64,000 nt of DNA from Francisella frigiditurris (lineage in GTDB: Bacteria; Pseudomonadota; Gammaproteobacteria; Francisellales; Francisellaceae): the NCBI RefSeq assembly GCF_001880225.1, contig NZ_CP009654.1:930001-994000 (forward strand). Direction: 5' to 3'. Shown here in pieces: positions 41,086-54,940 of the stretch. Made by a program: the position numbers and the translations under genes. The number at the start of each line of letters is the position of its first letter. The stretch's first letter is position 1. The notes below the pieces were generated by a model. The model was not told the origin of the DNA. It saw nothing but the letters and a program-made list of their open reading frames with translations, and did not search any database.

Positions 41086-44000
41086 TCAACTATGAATAAT
41101 CATTAAAGAATGTGATCTTAGTGGTGGCAAACTACCAACACAGACTTTCTTTAATGTCTCTGTACCCGATTTCTCATGATCAGCAACAATGTGCCAGAAA
41201 CCGCTCTCCGGTTTTGGTAGTAAATCATTTATTTCATAACCATCAATTGTTGTAGCATTGTATATAATCACGATATCTTGCCAACTATCACCATTTGCAT
41301 AATCTTTAAAGTGAGAAATAATTACACCAGATCTATTGTCATGATGAGCAGTAGTTATATTTAAGCATTTATCTATTATTCTTGGATCGCTTATTCTTAA
41401 TGCTGGATGCTCTTTACGTAGTTTTATTAAGCCTTTTACATAATTAAAAAATGGTTTAAATGCTAATTTATCAGACCAGTGAAAAGCGTTGATTTCATCA
41501 CCACTTCTATAGCTATTATGATCTCCCTGCTTTGTTCTAAGAAATTCAGCACCACCATGTATAAATGGTATTCCTTGCGCAGTTAAAATAATACCTAAAG
41601 CAAGAGCATTTTGCCTAACAAGTGTACTTTCAAAAATATTTTCTAAAATACCCCTTCGGTAAGAACCATCTTTTATGCTATTTTGCTGACTTTTTTCAAT
41701 ATGATCCCATAGTGTATAGTTATCGTGAGCATCTACATAGTTTATAGATTCTAGTGGCTTTGCAGTAAGTCCGTGAATGGAACCTTTTAGTCCATCAATA
41801 ACTCTTCCGATGTTTAAAGAGTTGTGAGCATCACCATTGATAAAGCCATTTCCCGGATTATTATTTCCTCGTATTGCATCCCTAAAAAAATCATTAAAGA
41901 TTGAGAAGTCTTGGTTTTTTTGTGTGCCTCTATGAGTTCCATTTGTTAAAGGAGAGTCTCCTCCTTTCCATGGTTCACCATAGATAATTATACGAGGATC
42001 AAACTCTTTGATCTTAGCTATTATACTTTTAATAGTATCTAAATCTATAAGTTCCATTAAATCAAAACGGATACCATCTATTTTATAGTTTTTAACCCAG
42101 TGCATTACAGAATCTTGAATGAATTTACTAACCATAGGGCGTTCTGTTGCTAGTTCATTACCACAGCCAGAACCGTTAGTGAATCTACCAAACTGATCAG
42201 TTCTAAAATAGTATTTTGGAATAATCTTATCTAAGTTAGTAGTATCTGTCATATGGTTGTAAACTACATCCATAATTACACCAATATTTTTTTGATGGAA
42301 TCCTAGAATCATGCTTCGAGTCCCTATAATCCTTTGTAATGGATTATAAGGATCTATCGAGTAGCAACCGTCAGGGGCATTATAGTTCTTAGGATCATAG
42401 CCCCAGTTTCTATTATTTTTATCATTCGTTTTTGACTCATCTACTGAAGAAAAATCAAAGAATGGTAATAAATGTATATGAGTAACTCCTAATTCTACTA
42501 AGCTATCAACTCCGGTTGAGACTTTTTCTCCAGATTCCTCATTAGTGTAATATGCTCCAGAGTAAGAAGCTCCTAGAAACTTACCTCTTAGTTTTTCAGG
42601 AATTCCACTTTCTAAACTTATAGTAAAATCACGTAAATGAGTTTCATATATAATAGTATCTTCTTTATTCTCAAGTCTTGAATATTTATGCTCTTGCCAT
42701 TGATTAGGCATTAGTGAGGGGCTATCTAAATTAACTAGAAAACCTTTTTCACCATTCACTCCCAATCCAACAGCATATGGATCGATAGCATAAGTTACTC
42801 TAGTATACTGCTTACCTCTTGGATCTAGATCATCAAAATATAAGCGATATAAATAATATTTGTTCTCATAATCAGCACTGTTAAGTTCTATGTGATGAGT
42901 TCCATATTTATTTTCTGGCTTTAGTTCAAAGGAAAAATCTGGCTGTTTTTTATTGGTTGTTAAGTCTTCATTATATAAAAGAACTTCAACTTTTTTTGCT
43001 GTTGGAGCCCAAAGCCTTAAAGATATTGTAGAGTCATTAAATGTTATCCCCATATCATTTTCTGGATAAAAGAATTTATCTAAATAATTTCTCATTAAGA
43101 CTTTGGTTGGCAAAAATGTATTATTAGCTCGAATTTCTATCAAATCAGAGCCATTAATATTCTTTGGAAGGTTTGTAAATATTAGTTGTTGAGAGTTATA
43201 TTTTATAATCAAATCAACATCATCAATTTTCTGAGAATTAATCCAAAGCTCAAAGAAGGTGCCAATTAAAGGAGTATCAGATAAGTGAGCCACAATTTTA
43301 TCGGCTTCATCCATTACTGCGTATTTTATTCTAGGATTAGTTCTATTTATAACATCAATCAGCGACGTATAAATAATAGAGTCTCCATAGACAATATAGT
43401 AACTATCATTTTTGTCGGAGATATCAAAAGAGTTTGTTTGCTCAGCCCAGTCATTATGCCAATATAGACTCCAGAGTTTTTTTCTGGCGATTACATTTTC
43501 TTTTTGGCAAAGAGCATATAAGCCAAAATCACTTTTATTTGAAAAAGGAACGATTTGGGTGGTCTTATCTTCATTGAATGTCCATAAGTCCCAGCTGAAA
43601 TTATCACCACTATATTCTTGATCTTTTTTAACAAAATGAATTAAGCTACCATCTCTATTTTCTTTCACTATTTTAAAATTTCTTTGAGCTGTGAAAGTGG
43701 GATTAGCTTTACTGAAACATGTTAAGGTAATTTCAGATAAATCATTTAGATTTGAATCTGTGGAAAGCTTATTATCGGAGATTTGAATATGTGGATTTTT
43801 AGGTGAAATATCCCATTCAACATCTATTATATTTTTACGTTTAGTAACTGATTCTGTTATAGCAACTAAGTCTAAGGTAAATCCAGGAGTAATAAAATCT
43901 TCTGAGGCTTTTATTTCTAGTTTCTCACTAGCAATAAGCCAGTTAAAACTTAGTGGAATAAAAGTTCTATCATTAATTGAAACTTTATATTCATTTCCTT

Positions 44001-44307
44001 CCAAGTCAACAAGTATAAATGTATATTGGTTAGTTCCTGGGATGAGATTCTCAATTGAAAAAATATCTTTAGTTAACCATAAGCTACCGTCATCATTATC
44101 AGTAGTCCAAGTAAGTTTTAGATCTTCTTGTTTTTGCCAGTCATTAAATTTACCAACTACATATGCGTTTAAGAATCCGGTTGCTTGGATTCTAAATCTT
44201 ATACTACTTGTTTCAAAGTCTAGACTAATGTCGTGAGCAATATTAATTGGTCTAAAATTTCCAGACTTACTATCTTGAATCCATATATTTTGATTTGCTG
44301 TTTGCAT
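41086..44307 (-). CDS. pulA: Pullulanase / type I debranching enzyme
   Basis: Hydrolyses alpha-1,6 branches of glycogen or maltodextrin. 1073 residues with no signal peptide, so cytoplasmic. An N-terminal E-set domain (about 30-125), a CBM41-like starch-binding module (about 221-330, with SWDLWTFNED), and a CBM48 (about 420-515) precede the GH13 barrel with NWGYDPKNY (635-642), nucleophile Asp749 in GIRFD and acid Glu778 in YGEPW. It replaces the shorter GlgX in this locus. No clear ribosome-binding site; 28 bases after glgB. Confidence 0.93.
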   Translation of the reverse strand: MQTANQNIWIQDSKSGNFRPINIAHDISLDFETSSIRFRIQATGFLNAYVVGKFNDWQKQEDLKLTWTTDNDDGSLWLTKDIFSIENLIPGTNQYTFILVDLEGNEYKVSINDRTFIPLSFNWLIASEKLEIKASEDFITPGFTLDLVAITESVTKRKNIIDVEWDISPKNPHIQISDNKLSTDSNLNDLSEITLTCFSKANPTFTAQRNFKIVKENRDGSLIHFVKKDQEYSGDNFSWDLWTFNEDKTTQIVPFSNKSDFGLYALCQKENVIARKKLWSLYWHNDWAEQTNSFDISDKNDSYYIVYGDSIIYTSLIDVINRTNPRIKYAVMDEADKIVAHLSDTPLIGTFFELWINSQKIDDVDLIIKYNSQQLIFTNLPKNINGSDLIEIRANNTFLPTKVLMRNYLDKFFYPENDMGITFNDSTISLRLWAPTAKKVEVLLYNEDLTTNKKQPDFSFELKPENKYGTHHIELNSADYENKYYLYRLYFDDLDPRGKQYTRVTYAIDPYAVGLGVNGEKGFLVNLDSPSLMPNQWQEHKYSRLENKEDTIIYETHLRDFTISLESGIPEKLRGKFLGASYSGAYYTNEESGEKVSTGVDSLVELGVTHIHLLPFFDFSSVDESKTNDKNNRNWGYDPKNYNAPDGCYSIDPYNPLQRIIGTRSMILGFHQKNIGVIMDVVYNHMTDTTNLDKIIPKYYFRTDQFGRFTNGSGCGNELATERPMVSKFIQDSVMHWVKNYKIDGIRFDLMELIDLDTIKSIIAKIKEFDPRIIIYGEPWKGGDSPLTNGTHRGTQKNQDFSIFNDFFRDAIRGNNNPGNGFINGDAHNSLNIGRVIDGLKGSIHGLTAKPLESINYVDAHDNYTLWDHIEKSQQNSIKDGSYRRGILENIFESTLVRQNALALGIILTAQGIPFIHGGAEFLRTKQGDHNSYRSGDEINAFHWSDKLAFKPFFNYVKGLIKLRKEHPALRISDPRIIDKCLNITTAHHDNRSGVIISHFKDYANGDSWQDIVIIYNATTIDGYEINDLLPKPESGFWHIVADHEKSGTETLKKVCVGSLPPLRSHSLMIIHS

Positions 44308-44335
44308 AAAAATACTAAATCTCTATTTATTATAT

Positions 44336-46258
44336 CTAATCAACTAATTTTAAAATTAAAGATGCCATCGGGGGAATTTTTATAGTTATTCGTTGAGCAT
44401 GTCCATGAGATGGCTCCGGAGCTGTCAGTATTTTTTCACTTATAAGCTGTCCAGAACCTCCAAATTTAAGATCATCTGAATTGAAAACTTCTTTATAAGC
44501 ACCAGCTTTAGGGACACCTAAGTGATAATCATAATAAACCATTGGAGTGAAATTACAGACAAAGATTAAACTATCTTTTTCATCTTTACTATTTCTTATA
44601 AAAGATAGAATGCTTTGAGAAGAGTTATCAGCATCTATCCATTTAAAGCCACTATGATCATAATCAGCTTGCCATAAAGCAGGTTCAGATTTATAAAAAT
44701 GATTTAGCTTTTTAAAAAATAACTGGGTTTCTTTATGAGCAGGATATTCATTAATTATTTGCCATTGAAGTTGTTCATATTCACGCCATTCAATAAATTG
44801 TCCAAATTCACTACCCATGAATATTAACTTTTTGCCAGGATGACCTATCATATAAGTCATATAAAGACGTAGCCCAGCATATTTATTCCATAAATCCCCC
44901 CACATTTTATTAATGAGAGACTTTTTACCATGTACAACTTCATCATGAGAAATTGAGAGGATAAATTTTTCTGAATAATGATAAGCCATGGAGAAATTAA
45001 TCAGATTATGGTGATATTTGCGATGAACAGGATCTAAAGCTATATAGCGCAAAGTATCATTCATCCAGCCCATATTCCATTTAAAATCAAAACCTAAACC
45101 TCCGTGTTCGGTAGGTGTAGTGATATTGGGCCATGCTGAAGATTCTTCAGCTATTGTTATAACTCCTTTACAAGTATGTTTAAGGACACCGTTAAGTTCT
45201 TTAAGAAAAGCTATCCCTTCTAAATTCTCATGGCCACCATGTATATTTGGTTCCCACTCACCATGATCTCTATCATAATTTAGGTAAAGTATATTTGATA
45301 CTGCATCAACACGTAGTCCGTCAATATGAAATTCATTTATCCAATACATTGCGTTTGATATTAGGAAAACTTTTACTTCATTGCGACCCAAATCAAAGTT
45401 ATTTGTTCCCCAGCCTTTATTTGAGGCTTTACCATCGTTTTGATATTCATAACATGAGCTACCATCAAACTTTATTAAACCATGTTCATCTTTACAAAAA
45501 TGTCCAGGAACCCAGTCTAAAATTACTCCGATATCTGCATTGTGTAGTTTATCAATTAAACGCTTTAAACCAACCAAATCTCCATGGCGACTATTTATTG
45601 AGTAAAAACCAGTTGGCTGATACCCCCATGAAGCATCGAGAGGGTGTTCATGTAAGGGCATAAATTCAACGTGAGTATATTCCATTTTTTTGACATACTC
45701 AGGTAAGATTTCACTTAGTTCATCATAAGTTAAGAAATTCCCATCTTTGGTTTTCCAAGAAGCTAGATGTAACTCATAAATATTCATAGGGCTGTCGTAG
45801 TAATTAGTATTAGTACGTTTTTCTAGCCATTGACTATCTTGCCATTGATATTGGGTTTCAGTGTTAATAATTGAAGCTGTATTAGGTCTCAATTCAGAAG
45901 AAATAGCATAAGGATCACTTTTATAAACATAGTTGTTTGTATATTTATTTTTTACTACAAACTTATATTTTTGACCATTACTAACATTTGGAATGAAAAC
46001 GCTCCATAATCCAGCGGGACTAATTTGTTGCATGTAGTTTTCATTTTTTTCTTCCCAGTGACAAAAGTCACCGATGACACAAATACTTTTTGCATTTGGT
46101 GCCCAAGTTGTAAATCTAATACCATCTTGCCCATTTTCTTGAGCTTTATGAGCACCCATAAAATTATATGCGTATATGTGTTTACCTTCATGAAAATAAT
46201 ATTTGTCTAAATCATTTATATTTGAACTACAGTTTGATGATAAATCATTATTATTCAT
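44336..46258 (-). CDS. glgB: 1,4-alpha-glucan branching enzyme
   Basis: Introduces alpha-1,6 branches into glycogen. CBM48 domain near residues 30-130, then a GH13 barrel with DWVPGHF, nucleophile region GLRVDAVSN, acid in [10 protein letters not shown], and [12 protein letters not shown]. 640 residues. AGGAGC precedes the ATG. Transcribed divergently from pgm-glgCAP-malQ across a 254-base AT-rich gap in which I see no gene; the gap must hold both divergent promoters. Confidence 0.95.
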   Translation of the reverse strand: MNNNDLSSNCSSNINDLDKYYFHEGKHIYAYNFMGAHKAQENGQDGIRFTTWAPNAKSICVIGDFCHWEEKNENYMQQISPAGLWSVFIPNVSNGQKYKFVVKNKYTNNYVYKSDPYAISSELRPNTASIINTETQYQWQDSQWLEKRTNTNYYDSPMNIYELHLASWKTKDGNFLTYDELSEILPEYVKKMEYTHVEFMPLHEHPLDASWGYQPTGFYSINSRHGDLVGLKRLIDKLHNADIGVILDWVPGHFCKDEHGLIKFDGSSCYEYQNDGKASNKGWGTNNFDLGRNEVKVFLISNAMYWINEFHIDGLRVDAVSNILYLNYDRDHGEWEPNIHGGHENLEGIAFLKELNGVLKHTCKGVITIAEESSAWPNITTPTEHGGLGFDFKWNMGWMNDTLRYIALDPVHRKYHHNLINFSMAYHYSEKFILSISHDEVVHGKKSLINKMWGDLWNKYAGLRLYMTYMIGHPGKKLIFMGSEFGQFIEWREYEQLQWQIINEYPAHKETQLFFKKLNHFYKSEPALWQADYDHSGFKWIDADNSSQSILSFIRNSKDEKDSLIFVCNFTPMVYYDYHLGVPKAGAYKEVFNSDDLKFGGSGQLISEKILTAPEPSHGHAQRITIKIPPMASLILKLVD

Positions 46259-46509
46259 TAAAGCTCCTAATATTAAATATTATCTTTTATATAGATAATG
46301 AGGGGTTTTATAAATACATATTAAGTACATTGTATACTAACTAATATCTAACCACTATATATACATATATTCTAAAGTTAAGATAATAGGTTTGATTAGT
46401 TTATTTTTATATATAACAAGTTAGTAAATAATTCTAAATCTAAATAGATGGTGATAATATGATTATTAAGTTATTAATTTTTTAATTAAAATTATTAGGA
46501 TAAATCTAA

Positions 46510-48150
<1,641 letters not shown>

Positions 48151-48181
48151 TTGTAGCTAACCTTTAAAAGGAGTTTATAAA

Positions 48182-49453
48182 ATGAACAATTCTAATAACT
48201 CAACGCACCAGCTCTACAAAAAAGCAATGGCTTTAGTTTTAGCAGGAGGACGTGGTTCACGTCTTTATAACTTAACAGATACTAGAGCAAAACCAGCAGT
48301 TTATTTTGGTGGTAAATTCAGAATTATTGATTTTGCTCTTTCAAACTGTCTAAACTCAGGTATCCGTAGAATAGGAGTGGTTACTCAATATAAATCTCAC
48401 TCATTATTACGCCATATACAACGTGGCTGGGGATTTTTAAGAGGAGAATTAAATGAGTTTATAGATTTACTACCTGCTCAACAACGTGTTGATGAAGAGC
48501 ACTGGTATCGTGGTACAGCAGATGCTGTTTATCAAAATATAGATATTTTACGTTCGTATAGCCCAGAGTATGTGATTGTCTTAGCAGGGGATCATATTTA
48601 TAAGATGGACTATTCTGTGATGTTAAGAGATCACGTACAAAGTGGTTATAAATGTACAGTTGGATGTGTAGAAATTCCTAGAGAAGAAGCTTTTGCTTTT
48701 GGGATTATGGGTATAGATGAGGATCGTACAATTACTAACTTTATAGAGAAGCCAAAAAGTAATGCACCAACTATACCAGGTGATTCAAGTACTTGTTTAG
48801 CTAGTATGGGTATATATATATTTAACTCAGACTATTTATATGACATGCTTGAAGAAGATTTGGCAGATAGTTCATCAAGCCATGATTTTGGTAAAGATAT
48901 TATCCCTAAAGCTGTAAGTCAGAAAGAAGCTTTAGCTCATCCATTTGGTATGTCATGTGTACCACGTGGAGAAGGTTTAAAATCATACTGGAGAGATGTT
49001 GGTACTATCGATTCTTTTTGGGCAGCGAACCTTGATTTAGCTGCAAATATGCCTGAATTAAATCTTTATGATAAAGACTGGCCAATTTGGACAGCAGAAG
49101 AGCAACTTCCACCAGCAAAGTTTGTTCCAGATAGTGATGGTGTTGATGGGATTATTTCAAATACATTAGCTTCAGGCGGATGTATTGTTTTAGGGTCAAA
49201 TATTTCTGAGACAGTAATGTTTTCAAATGTCAGAATTGCTTCACATTGTGTAATTGATCAAGCTGTGATCATGCCAGAAACTGAGATTGGTGAGAATTGT
49301 CGCCTAAGCAAAGTTGTTATTGATAGAGGATGTGAAATTCCTGCAGGAACTATTATTGGTGAAGATCCTAAGGAAGACGCAAAAAGATTTTTTAGAACAG
49401 AGACTGGAGTTGTGTTAGTAACTAAACAGATGCTGACAGCTCTTGAGAAATAA
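48182..49453 (+). CDS. glgC: Glucose-1-phosphate adenylyltransferase
   Basis: Makes ADP-glucose, the committed step of glycogen synthesis. The pyrophosphorylase motif [14 protein letters not shown], the [14 protein letters not shown] segment, IEKP and the C-terminal beta-helix are present; 423 residues. AAAGGAG before the ATG. Allosteric regulation by glycolytic intermediates is usual for the family. Confidence 0.96.
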   Translation: MNNSNNSTHQLYKKAMALVLAGGRGSRLYNLTDTRAKPAVYFGGKFRIIDFALSNCLNSGIRRIGVVTQYKSHSLLRHIQRGWGFLRGELNEFIDLLPAQQRVDEEHWYRGTADAVYQNIDILRSYSPEYVIVLAGDHIYKMDYSVMLRDHVQSGYKCTVGCVEIPREEAFAFGIMGIDEDRTITNFIEKPKSNAPTIPGDSSTCLASMGIYIFNSDYLYDMLEEDLADSSSSHDFGKDIIPKAVSQKEALAHPFGMSCVPRGEGLKSYWRDVGTIDSFWAANLDLAANMPELNLYDKDWPIWTAEEQLPPAKFVPDSDGVDGIISNTLASGGCIVLGSNISETVMFSNVRIASHCVIDQAVIMPETEIGENCRLSKVVIDRGCEIPAGTIIGEDPKEDAKRFFRTETGVVLVTKQMLTALEK

Positions 49454-49462
49454 GAGGTTATT

Positions 49463-50932
49463 ATGCGTGTATTACATGTCTGTAGTGAGCTATATCCACT
49501 GTTAAAAACTGGAGGTTTGGCAGATGTTGCTGCAGCACTACCTCCAGCTTTATCTGAATTAGGAGTTGATAGTAGAGTACTAGTTCCTGGTTTTCCAGCA
49601 TTCATGAATAATGTAAAGAAAAAAAGCTTACTAATAGAGCTTCCACCAAAATTTGGCGCTAATAGAATCTCTATATATTTAGCTAAGATTCCTGATACTA
49701 AAATTGATATATATATAATTGATGCTCCAAGACTATATGATCGTCCAGGAAATCCTTATACAGACTCAAAAAATCAGCCTTATACTGATAATTATCAAAG
49801 ATTTGCTTTGTTGGGTTGGGTGGCAGCTAGGCTTGCAGATGGCTTAGACTCTCAATGGAAACCTGAAATAATTCACGGACATGATTGGCATGCAGGTTTA
49901 GTCCCAGCATATTTAAAAGCTACTGAAATTGCTACAGGAATAAAAGCTGTAAAGTCTGTTTTTACTATACATAATTTAGCATATCAGGGAGTTTTTCCAT
50001 TAAATGTTTTTCCAGAGCTAGATTTGCCAAATTATTTCTTAAATATGGATGGAATAGAGTTCTATGGTCAAGTTTCATTTTTAAAAGCTGGATTATATTT
50101 TTCTGATAAGATCACTACTGTTAGTCCAACATATGCTAAAGAAATACAAGGACAAGAACAGGGTTGTGGTTTAGATGGTTTATTATCAAATCGTAAATAT
50201 GATTTATATGGGATATTAAATGGAGTTGATCCAAAAGTATGGAATCCAATAAAAGATCCTTATATAGATGCGAATTACTCTAGCACCACAATTGCAGCAG
50301 GAAAACTAAAATGTAAAACTGCTCTTCAACAGATGATTGGTTTAAAAGTTCAAAATGATGCACCTTTATTTGGTGTTGTAAGTCGTTTGACAGAACAGAA
50401 AGGGTTGAATCTTGTAATTACAGGTTTAGCTGAAATATTAAATCGAGGTGGGCAAATAGTCCTACTTGGAAGTGGTGATACAGCATTAGAAGAAGCATTT
50501 AAATCTGCTGCAAAGACGTATCCTGAATCAGTTGCCGTACAAATAGGTTATGATGAGGAACAAGCGCACCGTATTATAGCAGGTTCTGATGTGATATTAG
50601 TACCCTCAAGATTTGAGCCTTGTGGACTTACACAACTATATGGATTGATATATGGTACATTACCATTAGTTCATAAAGTTGGTGGGCTAGCTGATACAGT
50701 AACTGATTCGTCACTAGAAAATTTAGCAGCTGATGAAGCAACTGGATTTGTATTTGATAAATTTAGTATAGAAGACTTTATACTTGCAGTACGTAGATCT
50801 TTTGCATTATACGATAGAAAAGCAGAGTGGAAAAAAGTCAGAAAGATCGCAATGCAACAACAGGTTGGTTGGGATTCTGCAGCTGAAAAAATCTTTGATA
50901 TCTATAAACAATTAATTAGCAAAGAAAAATAA
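49463..50932 (+). CDS. glgA: Glycogen synthase
   Basis: GT5-family transferase that extends alpha-1,4-glucan from ADP-glucose. The KTGGLADV motif is at residues 15-22 and the C-terminal PSRFEPCGLTQLYG binds the nucleotide sugar. 489 residues. AAGAGG before the ATG, nine bases after glgC. Confidence 0.96.
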   Translation: MRVLHVCSELYPLLKTGGLADVAAALPPALSELGVDSRVLVPGFPAFMNNVKKKSLLIELPPKFGANRISIYLAKIPDTKIDIYIIDAPRLYDRPGNPYTDSKNQPYTDNYQRFALLGWVAARLADGLDSQWKPEIIHGHDWHAGLVPAYLKATEIATGIKAVKSVFTIHNLAYQGVFPLNVFPELDLPNYFLNMDGIEFYGQVSFLKAGLYFSDKITTVSPTYAKEIQGQEQGCGLDGLLSNRKYDLYGILNGVDPKVWNPIKDPYIDANYSSTTIAAGKLKCKTALQQMIGLKVQNDAPLFGVVSRLTEQKGLNLVITGLAEILNRGGQIVLLGSGDTALEEAFKSAAKTYPESVAVQIGYDEEQAHRIIAGSDVILVPSRFEPCGLTQLYGLIYGTLPLVHKVGGLADTVTDSSLENLAADEATGFVFDKFSIEDFILAVRRSFALYDRKAEWKKVRKIAMQQQVGWDSAAEKIFDIYKQLISKEK

Positions 50933-51038
50933 AAATCTATATTTCTTGTGTGGAAAAAATTTTAGTGACATTATATTCTAAAAAATAAATTTAATAGTCT
51001 TATTAAAAATAAGTTTCTTATAAAAGGTTTTAATTATT

Positions 51039-53315
51039 ATGGACAAAATAAATCAAATTAAATTATCTATCGAAAAAATATTAAATTGTGAAGTTAGTAA
51101 AGCTAATGATCAAGATTTATATTATGCATTACTTTGTTATGTTAAAAATCAGACAAATAAACTACCAGAGCAAGACTTTAAAAAGAAGGTTTATTATATT
51201 TCTAGTGAGTTTTTAATTGGTAAAATGCTTATAAGCAACCTAATTAATTTGGGTGTTTACAATGAGGTTTGCCAAATATTACAAAATAATGGTAAAAATA
51301 TAGTACAAGTAGAAGAATTTGAGCCAGAACCATCCCTTGGTAATGGTGGGCTGGGTAGGTTAGCAGCATGCTTTTTAGATTCTATAGCCTCTTTATCTAT
51401 TCCTGCAACTGGCATCAGCTTAAATTATCATAATGGTTTATTTAGACAGAAGTTTAAAGATCATTGCCAAAATGAAGAACCAAATCCTTGGATAGAAAAA
51501 TTAGGTTGGTTAAATAAAAAAGAAACTGGTTATAAAATTAATTTCAATAACTTCAGTGTTCAATCGCAGTTACGTGAAATTGATATGGTGGGGTTTGATA
51601 ATGGTTTTGTAAATAAATTATGCTTATTTGATATTGAAAGTGTTGACCCAAGTATAGTTCATAATGGAATTACTTTTGATAAGACTCAAATTGCTAAAAA
51701 CTTGACACTTTTCTTATATCCTGATGATAGTGATGAAGCTGGACATTTGTTAAGAATTTTCCAACAATACTTTATGGTTAGCAATGCTGTTAATTTGATT
51801 TTCTCAGACATAACTGAAAAAGGGTATAAATTAGAAAATTTACCAGAGCATGCTGTTATACAAATTAATGACACTCATCCGACATTAGTGATCCCAGAAT
51901 TGGTTCGTCAGCTAGTAGAGAAAGGTATAAATATAGATAAAGCAATTGAGCTAGTTAGTAAGACAACAGCTTATACTAACCATACTATACTTGCAGAGGC
52001 TTTAGAGAAATGGCCATTACATTATTTAGAGAAAGTTCTTTCTCCAGAGTTAATAGATATTATTAAATATCTAGATGAAAAAGTTAAAGCTAAATATTCT
52101 GATCCAGAATTAGCAATTATTGATAATAATAATCGTGTTCATATGGCACATATTTGTATTCACTATAGTTTTAGTGTTAATGGAGTAGCAGCTCTTCATA
52201 CAAGCATTCTTAAAAATACAGAATTAAAGAACTTTAATGATATTTATCCAAGTAAATTTAATAATAAGACAAATGGAATTACATTTAGACGCTGGTTATT
52301 ACAATCAAATCCAGAATTAAGAACATATTTAGAAAGTTTAATTGGAAAAGATTTTATAAAAGATTCGACAAAACTAGATAAGTTATTGGCTTATCATAAT
52401 GATAAAGCTGTATTAGCAAAGTTAGATGAGATTAAAAAAACTAAAAAAGAGCAGTTTATAGAATTTGCGAGTTATTATTCAGGTATAAATCTTTTAGAGA
52501 ATGGAATTTTTGATACTCAAATTAAACGTATTCATGAATATAAGCGTCAACAAATGAATGCTTTATATATTATTCATAAGTATTTAGAGATTAAGTCTGG
52601 TATTTACCCAAAACCTAAAAGACCAATAAATTTCATTTTTGGTGGTAAAGCTGCTCCTGCATATACTATTGCTAAAGATGTAATTCATCTTATTCTATGT
52701 TTACAAGAATTAATCAATAATGACAAAGAAGTTAATCAATATATTAGAGTATTATTCGTTGAGAACTATAATGTTAGTGTTGCAGAGAAACTGATCCCAG
52801 CTACAGACATCTCAGAGCAGATATCTTTAGCATCTAAAGAGGCTAGTGGTACTGGTAATATGAAGTTTATGCTTAATGGAGCAATTACTCTAGGTACTAT
52901 GGATGGGGCAAATGTTGAAATTGCAGAACTAGTAGGAAGTGCTAATATTTACACCTTTGGTAAAGATAGTGACACTATCATTAATTTATATAAAACTAGT
53001 GGATATAGATCTAGAGATTACTATAATAATCCGATTATTAAGAGTGTAGTAGATTTTATAGTTTCTCCAACATTATTGGCAATTGGTAATAAAACTAAGC
53101 TAGAAAGATTATTTAATGAAATCCTAAACAAAGATTGGTTTATGACTTTAATAGATTTAGTTGAATATATTAAAGTAAAAGACAAAATGTTCGCAGATTA
53201 TGAAGATCGTGAGCATTGGTTGAGGATGAGTCTAGTTAATATAGCTAAATCTGGATTTTTCAGTTCTGATAGGACTATAGCTGAATATAATAGAGATATT
53301 TGGAAGGTTAATTAA
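51039..53315 (+). CDS. glgP: Glycogen/maltodextrin phosphorylase
   Basis: Phosphorolysis of alpha-1,4-glucan to glucose-1-phosphate. The PLP-binding Lys609 is in [26 protein letters not shown] is near residue 93, and 758 residues is typical. AAAAGG precedes the ATG. The 106 bases after glgA could hold a secondary promoter, but I see no convincing one. malQ follows four bases later. Confidence 0.95.
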   Translation: MDKINQIKLSIEKILNCEVSKANDQDLYYALLCYVKNQTNKLPEQDFKKKVYYISSEFLIGKMLISNLINLGVYNEVCQILQNNGKNIVQVEEFEPEPSLGNGGLGRLAACFLDSIASLSIPATGISLNYHNGLFRQKFKDHCQNEEPNPWIEKLGWLNKKETGYKINFNNFSVQSQLREIDMVGFDNGFVNKLCLFDIESVDPSIVHNGITFDKTQIAKNLTLFLYPDDSDEAGHLLRIFQQYFMVSNAVNLIFSDITEKGYKLENLPEHAVIQINDTHPTLVIPELVRQLVEKGINIDKAIELVSKTTAYTNHTILAEALEKWPLHYLEKVLSPELIDIIKYLDEKVKAKYSDPELAIIDNNNRVHMAHICIHYSFSVNGVAALHTSILKNTELKNFNDIYPSKFNNKTNGITFRRWLLQSNPELRTYLESLIGKDFIKDSTKLDKLLAYHNDKAVLAKLDEIKKTKKEQFIEFASYYSGINLLENGIFDTQIKRIHEYKRQQMNALYIIHKYLEIKSGIYPKPKRPINFIFGGKAAPAYTIAKDVIHLILCLQELINNDKEVNQYIRVLFVENYNVSVAEKLIPATDISEQISLASKEASGTGNMKFMLNGAITLGTMDGANVEIAELVGSANIYTFGKDSDTIINLYKTSGYRSRDYYNNPIIKSVVDFIVSPTLLAIGNKTKLERLFNEILNKDWFMTLIDLVEYIKVKDKMFADYEDREHWLRMSLVNIAKSGFFSSDRTIAEYNRDIWKVN

Positions 53316-53319
53316 ATTT

Positions 53320-54792
53320 ATGAGAAAAGCTGGAGTTTTGCTAGCAATATCTAGTTTACCTAGTGACTTTGGAATAGGAGATTTAGGAAAAAGGGCTTAT
53401 GAGTTTGTAGATATCTTAAAAGAAATGAAAGTTAAGATATGGCAGGTTCTTCCTCTTACTCCATTAGGGTTTGGTAACTCTCCATATCAATCAAGTTCAT
53501 CTTTTGCCGGTGATGATATCTATATAGGAATTGATCAGTTAATTAAAGATGAATTACTAAATAGCTCGGATATTGAAAAATTTAATACTGACTTAGATAA
53601 AGTTGAATATGATTTAGTTAGAGAGCATAAAAATGCTTTATATCAAAAAGCCTTTAGTAATTTTAAAAAGCTTAAGAAAGATAAATTTGAGCAAGATTAT
53701 CAAAACTTTATAGAAGATAATTCTTGGACTTTAGACTATGCTATTTTCAAAACTTTTAGAAAAGTTAATAATAATCAAATCTGGTCAGACTGGTCTGAAC
53801 CTTATAAAAATTGGATAAAAAATAAAAATATTGATCTTACAAAATATCAAGAAAGTATAGATTATGAATTATTTTTACAATTTATTTTCTATCGTCAATG
53901 GTTTGAGCTAAAGGCTTATGCTAATAAAAATAGTATAGAAATTATGGGAGATCTTCCAATTTATCTAGGGTTGGATTCAGCAGATGTTTGGGAGAATCAG
54001 GAAATATTTTTATTAGATGAAAATCAGAAGCCAACTTTTGTTGCTGGAGTTCCACCTGACTTTTTCTCTAAAACGGGGCAGTTATGGGGCAACCCTCTTT
54101 ATGATTGGGACAAATTAAAAGAAACGAACTTTGATTTTTGGATTAAGCGCTTAGAAGGAAGTTTTAAGCTATTTGATATCCTTAGAATTGATCATTTTAG
54201 AGCTTTTGATACTTATTGGAAAATTCCAGCAGCTGAAAGAACAGCTATAAAAGGAGAGTGGATTGAAGCCCCTGGATATGCCTTTTTTGATACTATCTAT
54301 AAGCAGTTGCCAAAAGCAAATATTATAGCTGAAGATTTAGGAGACTTACGCAAAGAAGTATTTGAGCTTCGAGATCATTATAATTTAAAAGGGATGAAAG
54401 TTTTTCAATTTCATTTTGATCCAAGAAAGTTATATAATAAAGAATTCTCAAATGGTAGTAATACTATTATCTATACAGGGACTCATGATAATAATACCTT
54501 GCTAGGTTGGTATAATGAGCAAAGTAAATGGTATAAAAAGTTGTTAAAAAGAAGTTTTAAAACTAACTATAAAAAAATAGTTAGAGCTATTTTAAAGTAT
54601 GCTTTAAACACTGAAGCTGAGTATGTAATTATACCTGTACAAGATATTTTAGAGCTAGATGTAAATGCTAGATTTAATACTCCTGGACAAGTTGGTTCAC
54701 CAAATTGGGAGTGGAAACTAGTAGATTTTAATCAGTTAAATTTAAAAAAGTCTTATTTCTCTAATATAGTTATAAGTTCTGGTCGTAGTTAA
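53320..54792 (+). CDS. malQ: 4-alpha-glucanotransferase
   Basis: GH77 amylomaltase that rearranges maltodextrins left by debranching so GlgP can use them. Catalytic residues are in LRIDHFRAFDTYW, IIAEDLGDL and TGTHDNNTLLGW; the GNSPYQSSSSFAG start motif is intact. 490 residues, shorter than E. coli MalQ because the N-terminal extension is missing. Last gene of the glycogen operon. Confidence 0.95.
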   Translation: MRKAGVLLAISSLPSDFGIGDLGKRAYEFVDILKEMKVKIWQVLPLTPLGFGNSPYQSSSSFAGDDIYIGIDQLIKDELLNSSDIEKFNTDLDKVEYDLVREHKNALYQKAFSNFKKLKKDKFEQDYQNFIEDNSWTLDYAIFKTFRKVNNNQIWSDWSEPYKNWIKNKNIDLTKYQESIDYELFLQFIFYRQWFELKAYANKNSIEIMGDLPIYLGLDSADVWENQEIFLLDENQKPTFVAGVPPDFFSKTGQLWGNPLYDWDKLKETNFDFWIKRLEGSFKLFDILRIDHFRAFDTYWKIPAAERTAIKGEWIEAPGYAFFDTIYKQLPKANIIAEDLGDLRKEVFELRDHYNLKGMKVFQFHFDPRKLYNKEFSNGSNTIIYTGTHDNNTLLGWYNEQSKWYKKLLKRSFKTNYKKIVRAILKYALNTEAEYVIIPVQDILELDVNARFNTPGQVGSPNWEWKLVDFNQLNLKKSYFSNIVISSGRS

Positions 54793-54859
54793 TAAATATA
54801 TTCCTCTAATTTAGTAAATATCTTCACTAATTAACTTTATAGATTAACAGCAATAAGTT

Positions 54860-54868
54860 TGCTATGAT
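54860..54868 (+). promoter_or_regulatory. Extended -10 promoter before secreted protein gene
   Basis: TGCTATGAT: TATGAT (54863-54868) with a TG one base upstream, 73 bases before the ATG at 54941, in the 148-base gap after malQ. The -35 region is weak. Confidence 0.4.
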
Positions 54869-54940
54869 GTTTGAAAAGCCGTGCTGTTTGGGTAAGGAGC
54901 TTTGTTATATTGTGTTAAAAATATTTGTACTGGTGGATAG

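Noticed and set aside
45247-45663. 138-codon open frame on the plus strand inside glgB
   Set aside because: It is antisense to a strongly conserved glgB catalytic region, has no ribosome-binding site, and its composition is what the complement of GH13 codons gives.
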